Assembly (NCBI GenBank): GCA_005223375.1
Contig: RXOD01006024.1
Location: 1-11,562 of the forward strand
DNA length: 11,562 bases
Direction: 5' to 3'
From: Amoebophrya sp. AT5.2
Taxonomy: Eukaryota > Sar > Dinophyceae > Syndiniales > Amoebophryaceae
This document shows, one piece after another, positions 8,801-11,562 of the stretch (position 1 is its first letter; each line of letters starts with the position of its first letter). The notes below the pieces were generated by a model. The model was not told the DNA's origin and made no database searches. It saw nothing but the letters and a program-made list of their open reading frames with translations. Position numbers and translations under genes: made by a program.

Positions 8801-10834
8801 CTTTCAGCATGTTGCTGCGCCACTCACGCATCTCTTCTTCTGCCTTGCGTACCGCTTCCGATTTCTGCACCCTCGGTGCCCAGGGGGGGGCTGCCCCCGT
8901 CGGAGCGCTTTCTAACGAGGCCGCCGCTCCCCCTCCCGCTCCGTCTCCCCCGCTCGAAGGTCGTGGCTCTCGTTTTCGGTAAGAGAGGTCTGGTGCTGGC
9001 GAAGGGTCCGTGGCGGGAGTTTGCGATTGTGTTGACGCAGGGTCGTTCGTGGCTGTTGGCGTCGGTGCTGGCGAACAGTCTGTGGTGAACTGTGTTCCTG
9101 GCGCGAGCGCCGCCAGAAGCGTAATCCCCTCCGTATTGAACACGAACCTCGTGTCCGGTGTCGACACCACTTCGTGTCCCAGCACTGCGTCCACTTGGAT
9201 GGGCACAACGCAACCCGGCGGCAGGCTCGTGTCCGTGACCTGGCCGCCGAAGGCGAACCCCTCCCGGCGCGCCAGCCTCTCGCACGTCGCGTAGTCCGCC
9301 ACGACCTTCGTCCCCACGGGGCACTGCATCGGATCTGGCGGCGTCCCCACCGTTTGCGTGGCGCTAGCACCTGCGCCGGCTGCTACTTCCGCCTTCCGGC
9401 CCACCTCCGCGAGCGTCGGCGCACCCCGCGGGACACTATCGTCGACAGCCCGCTGGAACGGCACAATGACCAGATCCGACGCCACGTAGTCCGGTAGGAG
9501 GCTGGAAGGGCCCGTGCGCGCGTACAGCAAGGAGTACTCGTTCCCCGTCAACGAAACCGTGGACGGGCACGCCGGGAAGATTTTACAGTCCTGCGTGGGG
9601 GTGGCGAGAAAGAACCGGCACGCAGCCAGCCCCCGCGCATCGCAATACACCGCGCAGGCCTCGGGAGTTCCGAGCTGAAATTCCGCGGGCGGGACCGTAA
9701 ACACCTCGCCACTGACCCCGCACCCCGTGCTCTGGGCTACGAACTCGTACCCGGGGAGCACCGGCTTCACCGCCGTCGTGCAGACGCGGTGGCCCTTGCT
9801 CGGAGGCGCCGCGGACTCAGGCGAATCGCTGCGCACGTTGAAGAATATCATGTTGCGGCGGTCCACTACCGGGCCCATGCCGTCGCTGTAGGTGAGCACG
9901 CAGCCCGCGATCTCATTGGAGTCGGCAGCAGCTGTGATGGTGTTGCCGTAGGGAAACCCCTCCTTCGTCGCGAGCATCTGGCACTGCTCCGGAGTGGCAG
10001 GAACCATCCCAGCCGGGCACGGCATATCGTTGTCGGAGGTGAACGGGACGATCACCATATCGGGAGCGATGTAACGCGGCGATTCGGTGACGGCTGGTGT
10101 CCGATGTAGAAGTGTAGTGTTGCACGACATTTGTATTCCAGTAGAAGAACGCCGATTCTATAATGCTGGAAAAGACCGCAATGACCGAGGCAATACACCG
10201 TTGAAAATGATGAAGATAAAACACTTCAATTTGTCCGGACGCAGGCGACCAGCGGCACTCTTGTTGATTCGATGAGAAGCAGAAGGCCGTGCTGGCTCGT
10301 CTACTTTGATTGTAGGAGAGTACCCTTCTGGCAGAAGCTCCAGTTGTCTTGCCCTTGGTCGGAGGGGTCTTTCACCTCGTTAAGTTTACAATTGGACCCG
10401 TCCGTCTCGAAGGACGCACACCCCGGCAGCGAGTCGCAATGGGCCGCACACTCCGCCACGTTCGCAACGACCATGGGGCCCTGGCCGTTCACGCTCCCCT
10501 CCCCCACACCGCTCCCGTCGACTGTCCGGTAGCCAACCGTCGGACACGGGGGGCCAGTGTCTGCCCGGCGTTTCACGGCGGCCGTTCCCGTTTCGCGGTT
10601 ACTCAACGACTTCATTACCCGTCCAGTGGCCGCTCCGGCGCGCACCTCCGCCTTCTTGGCGTGGCTGCGGGCTGCTAGCGTAATTTTCGAGGCGGCAGCA
10701 AACAAAGGCGGACCTGCAAACAAAGGCGTAAGAGGAGGCAAAAAACTCGTGGGCAGCAGAGCCAAGCCGGCTGCTACACGCCACGATGCTCGCATCGCAG
10801 CCCACTTGGGCCGCGACTTTTTGCGTGGCTGCAT
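2686..10834 (-). CDS. large mosaic cysteine-rich secreted/surface protein, 8-exon model (PAN, repeat modules, F5/8C-like, WSC)
   Basis: Modelled as exons 10834-10324, 10093-8066, 7826-7245, 6871-6200, 6075-5199, 5094-4605, 4114-3025 and 2879-2686. Together they give 6,444 bases and about 2,147 residues. Every junction keeps frame with a GT donor and an AG acceptor. The start ATG follows an in-frame TAG, and the stop is TAG. Approximate order by residue: signal/anchor 1-50; PAN/apple 97-168; CPxG + PAN-like units 196-361 and 428-843; third PAN-like unit 848-934; four copies of a six-Cys module 944-1376; PAN-like 1386-1458; galactose-binding-like 1468-1613; Cys-rich knot 1665-1717; Thr-rich linker; second galactose-binding-like domain; WSC; coiled-coil tail. 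PAN, F5/8C and WSC domains are known for protein or carbohydrate binding outside the cell, so an adhesin or extracellular-matrix role is inferred. No transmembrane segment is seen near the C-terminus. The exon 6 to 7 join is uncertain, so 2686-4114 may belong to a separate gene. Confidence 0.7.
2880..3024 (-). other. intron 7 (GT-AG, phase 1, 145 bp)
   Basis: Donor GTACAA after EIQMP, acceptor ATTCGAACTGCAG before GT-GGG. Splicing makes a Gly codon and leads into a short frame with clear coding character. Without splicing the frame would add about 20 residues and stop at 2957. Confidence 0.68.
3025..4114 (-). CDS. exon 7: Thr-rich linker, second galactose-binding-like domain, WSC domain
   Basis: Encodes about 363 residues. 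It opens with VETTSTTTTTAA, a Thr-rich linker like that in exon 6. A second divergent galactose-binding-like domain follows (bases about 3350-3970): SAASVESAP, LLQGWTGEE, RFITKISIA, TKMYVDGSLV, SYVPINRAAREIEVRS and RLCSFHVF. It shares RFITKI and VPIN with the first copy, but has Gly/Lys-rich and Ala/Pro-rich insertions. At 3035-3334 is a WSC domain: GCFRDYISGTARTLP, then SPEACAVRCH, YRYFGLQEAGRCFCG, YCDQAC and CGG, ending NSVFEIQ. All eight expected cysteines are present. WSC domains bind carbohydrate and occur in wall-sensor and matrix proteins. No ATG opens this exon, so it must be internal. The donor CCA-G|GTACAA is phase 1. Confidence 0.8.
4115..4604 (-). other. intron 6, uncertain boundaries (about 454-490 bp)
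   Basis: The acceptor is good: TTTCTCGTTCTCCACCAG just before CGA-ACC in phase 0. The donor is weak, as neither GTGGAA nor GTCCTA matches the GTA-type donors used elsewhere in the gene. The stretch is AT-rich and on the minus strand contains an aataaa string near 4376. It also holds a 24-base phase-0 micro-exon candidate at 4281-4304, preceded by TACTTGCAG and followed by GTAGGT. It may therefore be one intron, two introns, or an intergenic gap between two genes. Confidence 0.45.
4605..5094 (-). CDS. exon 6: end of galactose-binding-like domain, Thr-rich linker, Cys-rich knot
   Basis: Encodes residues 1558-1720 plus the split Arg. The first part finishes the F5/8C-like fold: RLNDADVAVDD, VVPINAWGSKIELQLQ, then a closing strand FLIICGIHIFA that fits the usual end of the fold. 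A linker with DTTSTTTTEAPPTG follows, typical of O-glycosylated extracellular spacers. Then comes a knot with nine cysteines at 1665-1717 (CEGCGN, ECWGTCGG, YCDKCD, ACCIQG, DVC). It resembles small CW..CGG..CxxC..CC modules seen in extracellular proteins of various eukaryotes. The 3' end is uncertain. GCG|GTGGAA (end 4605) is used here. CAC|GTCCTA (end 4569) is also in phase 0, and without splicing the frame stops at 4551. Confidence 0.7.
5095..5198 (-). other. intron 5 (GT-AG, phase 2, 104 bp) with an internal direct repeat
   Basis: Donor GTATAG, acceptor GCGCTCTACAG. Splicing makes an Arg codon and joins ENTQA to RLNDADVAVDD, restoring the expected RL.[DG]A.V strand of a galactose-binding fold. 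This continuity across the join is good support for the intron. Confidence 0.82.
5148..5192. repeat. 16-bp direct repeat inside intron 5
   Basis: aatcacgaagtgcaga occurs at 5148-5163 and again at 5177-5192, a 29-base period. The second copy ends six bases from the donor site. It looks like a recent short tandem duplication within the intron. Confidence 0.9.
5199..6075 (-). CDS. exon 5: module copy 4, PAN-like block, first part of a galactose-binding-like domain
   Basis: Encodes residues 1266-1556 plus two bases. Module copy 4 spans Cys 1273 to Cys 1376 (CGASQYY, TCPEGG, GVCRSIWKQHC, SACF, RLLC). A PAN-like block follows, with cysteines 1390, 1411, 1415, 1421, 1433 and 1443 and CRYFSVSPSTSQC. 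From about 1468 the frame looks like an F5/8C or F-type lectin fold: VEQSSMLDQT, then CSSTGNGQGLQTWTA, then RFITKIVLWNQMDTG, resembling the classic AxQSS, CxxTxxxxxxWW and LxxVxIxNRxD blocks. The donor AG|GTATAG is phase 2, the only phase-2 intron in the gene, and cuts this domain in the middle. Confidence 0.8.
6076..6199 (-). other. intron 4 (GT-AG, phase 1, 124 bp)
   Basis: Donor GTGCAC, acceptor ACATTTCCCAG. Splicing makes a Gly codon and gives RLLCLRGVPEETIPCG. On the minus strand the intron carries a run of 11 T bases after the donor half. The reading frame stays open through it, so it might be mistaken for coding sequence, but the retained stretch has none of the module's cysteine pattern. 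Confidence 0.8.
6200..6871 (-). CDS. exon 4: six-Cys module copies 2 and 3
   Basis: Encodes residues 1042-1264 plus split codons at both ends. Copy 2 runs from Cys 1049 to Cys 1149 (CGSSGYF, RCPEGT, AVCKSIWESIC, PPGCFF, RLVC). Copy 3 runs from Cys 1159 to Cys 1262 (CGTSPYF, TTCGTT, ADCENVFTKHC, PPGCTA, RLLC). They are joined by ADTAVSEVR with no intron. The donor G|GTGCAC is phase 1 and lies three codons after the last cysteine, close to the position used at the end of exon 3. The exon is symmetric (1-1). Confidence 0.82.
6872..7244 (-). other. intron 3 (GT-AG, phase 1, 373 bp)
   Basis: Acceptor CTTCCCCAG before GT-ATT; donor GTACTT. This is the longest well-supported intron and is unusually GC-rich in its middle. 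It contains a possible hairpin near 7100-7140 (gtgctt/aagcac outer arms, acggg/cccgt inner arms). The minus frame of exon 3 stays open well past the donor, so intron retention would add sequence before a stop. No domain was recognised in that extension. Confidence 0.7.
7245..7826 (-). CDS. exon 3: third PAN-like block and first copy of the six-Cys module
   Basis: Encodes residues 848-1040 plus one base. It opens with PQLNGYETFG. A cysteine series ends with the same C-x10-C-x5-C spacing as the PAN-like blocks of exon 2 (Cys 897, 908, 914), so this is a third copy without the CPxG half. From ACGETDYFF (Cys 944) to DRILC (Cys 1039) comes module copy 1: CG..YF, ECPNGG, DSECLSIWNEHC, SGCY and LC. 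The donor C|GTACTT is phase 1 and lies two codons after the last cysteine. Joining gives SRIPPARIDCG, which leads directly into copy 2. Confidence 0.78.
7827..8065 (-). other. intron 2 (GT-AG, phase 1, 239 bp)
   Basis: Acceptor CGAAACACCAG before CT-CCG; donor GTATCA (or GTGGGG six bases upstream). The joined sequence reads AYRKRGAPQLNGYE, and the new exon opens with a third PAN-like GYE block. A small dyad (ccaatg/cattgg) sits at about 7905-7919. No extra exon was recognised inside. Confidence 0.7.
8066..10093 (-). CDS. exon 2: tandem CPxG + PAN-like units with a charged helical insert
   Basis: Encodes residues 171-847. Two copies of a compound unit are visible. Each opens with Y[IV]A[PS]D[ML]VIVPF (residues 178-188 and 373-383). 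A CP-x-G block follows, with EGF.[YF]G, a GCV and an [FV]FN near its end (196-256 and 428-490). Each unit closes with a PAN-like block that starts GHR[VI]CT (275 and 755). Both PAN-like blocks contain GYE and end with C-x10-C-x5-C. Between CPxG and PAN in copy 2 lies an insert of about 241 residues (510-750): first Pro/Thr/Ser-rich, then highly charged and helical. The acceptor is phase 1. The donor is taken as G|GTATCA after AYRKRG; G|GTGGGG six bases earlier is also possible and would change two residues. Confidence 0.8.
8355..9077 (-). other. Pro/Thr-rich and charged helical insert inside repeat copy 2
   Basis: Residues about 510-750 of the large protein, absent from the first copy of the unit. 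The first part (510-578) is rich in Pro, Thr, Ser and Gly, as in extracellular stalks. The central part (579-663, bases 8616-8870) is dominated by Glu, Lys, Arg, Gln, Ala and Leu with no cysteine, and should form a long helix or coiled coil. It includes EEEMREWR and AAAEKAQREQDAKKEAEF. A less ordered Ala-rich stretch follows. No intron flanks the insert. Confidence 0.7.
10094..10323 (-). other. intron 1 (GT-AG, phase 1, 230 bp)
   Basis: Donor GTACTC after AAG-G and acceptor GGACACCAG before CC-GTC. Splicing creates an Ala codon and joins SFCQK to AVTESPRY. The intron is AT-richer than both exons and carries in-frame stops. No coding signal was seen inside. Confidence 0.78.
10324..10834 (-). 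CDS. exon 1: signal/anchor segment and PAN/apple domain
   Basis: Encodes residues 1-170 plus one base. The N-terminus is basic (MQPRKKSRPK) and is followed by a hydrophobic, Pro-containing stretch at about 20-49, which could be a signal peptide or an uncleaved anchor. Residues 50-95 are basic and low in complexity. Residues 97-168 have six cysteines (97, 129, 133, 139, 149, 168). The pattern AECAAHCDSLPGCASF, then NCKL, then SFC is typical of PAN/apple domains, which bind proteins or carbohydrates outside the cell. The donor is AAG-G|GTACTC, phase 1; the frame would stop a few codons into the intron. An in-frame TAG lies 13 codons upstream of the ATG, supporting this as the first coding exon. 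Confidence 0.78.
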
Positions 10835-11244
10835 TGTTTTTGTTTCTTTAACGCAACCTACGTCATCCTACCGCCCGTAGGTGTATGTGCATGTCTGCCG
10901 CACTTATCTTCAATTCTATAGGCTCACTTTGATGAAATAGGAAACACTCGCAATTATGCAATAGTCACTCTTTCTTCACATCTCACAGCAACGTCGCAGT
11001 AGAAATATATGCAGTCGGCGACGAACACGAAGCTCTGAAACGCAAGTTCTCTTCACCGCCGCGACCTGCAGATGAACCAAGCCGAGAATGACGATTGATG
11101 TTTCTCGCGCTGCTGTTCTTGCGATAAAGAATCGCATGCCGTTTTGGTTTTCGGTGCAAATAAATATCAGATCAGCAAGAGCAAATTTTTTGTTCGAAGT
11201 CGTCCAATCTGGGTTCAAATCGCTTTGGATTTCCTCAGTCCTTA
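10835..11244. other. intergenic spacer upstream of the large gene
   Basis: About 410 AT-rich bases between the stop of the right-edge partial gene and the ATG of the large gene. It should hold the 3' untranslated region of the former and the promoter and 5' untranslated region of the latter. The minus frame at 10976-11218 has no domain and a composition unlike the exons. No TATA-like or spliced-leader acceptor motif can be assigned with confidence. Confidence 0.55.
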
Positions 11245-11562
11245 CTACTCTGGTTTGCCTTGCGCTGCGCGTTTGCGCGCTGCCGTGAAGGAGGCCAACG
11301 AAAATGTTCCCACCGACCGCGAGTTTCCCGAGGGTTGCGGGCGAGTGGCCCCTTTCGTTTCCGGTGCCGCGGCCGCATCGCCCCCTTTCCTTGCGCCGCC
11401 CTGCACTCCTCCCTTACTCGTTGCCGCGCCAGCCCCCTTTCCTGCGTTCACAGACGAAACAACTTTCCCCCCACTCGCACCCGTTGACGCTCCCCCCTTG
11501 GAGGTTATCGTGCTTGTTGGCGCGCCCGCGCTCGTCGTAGACCCAGCTACTACAGGCGGCTT
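11245..11562 (-). CDS. partial C-terminal end of an unknown low-complexity protein
   Basis: The minus frame is open from the window edge to a TAG at 11245-11247, giving 105 residues. The first 80 are rich in Gly, Ala, Ser, Thr and Lys, with repeated SKGG, KGG and GAxxG strings and no cysteine. The last 25 (TFSLASFTAARKRAAQ region) are more mixed and basic. The GC content rises sharply at the stop codon compared with the AT-rich spacer beyond, which is the main reason to call it coding. The start and most of the gene are outside the window. It could also be an exon extension or noncoding GC-rich DNA; no function is proposed. Confidence 0.4.
   Translation of the reverse strand, partial: KPPVVAGSTTSAGAPTSTITSKGGASTGASGGKVVSSVNAGKGAGAATSKGGVQGGARKGGDAAAAPETKGATRPQPSGNSRSVGTFSLASFTAARKRAAQGKPE

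Noticed and set aside
10976..11218. Minus-strand frame of 80 codons upstream of the large gene
   Set aside because: AT-rich composition unlike the exons, no domain, and it lies where a promoter or untranslated region is expected.
11213..11231. ggttcaaatc string resembling a tRNA T-loop
   Set aside because: The bases on either side do not form a T-stem, and no acceptor or anticodon arm can be drawn upstream.
1..11562. CRISPR arrays, insertion sequences or phage genes
   Set aside because: No regularly spaced repeats, transposase frames or terminal inverted repeats were seen, and the intron-bearing genes show the DNA is eukaryotic.

Overview
The window looks like nuclear DNA of a unicellular eukaryote. 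It holds multi-exon reading frames whose phases join across GT-AG introns, long intergenic stretches without genes, and GC-rich coding DNA set in more AT-rich spacers. The standard genetic code fits, with TAA and TAG used as stops. The domain set (PAN/apple-like repeats, WSC, F5/8C-like galactose-binding folds, Thr-rich linkers) and the one-way gene order on the minus strand suggest a protist, possibly an alveolate. No marker gene proves the lineage.

All supported genes lie on the minus strand and are read from right to left. At the right edge (11245-11562) is the 3' end of a gene encoding a low-complexity Ser/Thr/Gly/Ala-rich tail. After about 410 bases of spacer comes the main gene (10834 down to 2686). 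It is modelled as eight exons and seven introns and encodes about 2,147 residues. The order is: N-terminal signal or anchor segment, PAN/apple domain, two copies of a CPxG + PAN-like unit (the second carrying a 241-residue Pro/Thr-rich and charged helical insert), a third PAN-like unit, four copies of an unrecognised six-cysteine module of about 100 residues, another PAN-like unit, a galactose-binding (F5/8C or fucolectin-like) domain, a small Cys-rich knot, a Thr-rich linker, a second galactose-binding-like domain, a WSC domain and a short C-terminal coiled coil. After another spacer of about 790 bases comes a single-exon gene (540-1895) encoding a probable secretory-pathway GT-D-type glycosyltransferase.

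The large protein reads as a secreted or surface-attached, carbohydrate-binding adhesin or matrix protein. Its neighbour could be an enzyme that modifies glycans in the same secretory route, but that link is inferred only from order and strand. The weakest part of the model is the join between exon 6 and exon 7 (about 4115-4605). The two halves could be separate genes, or a tiny extra exon could sit between them. The most interesting parts are the four-copy module, the intron position shared between its copies, and the intracellular-looking helical insert inside a disulfide-rich protein.
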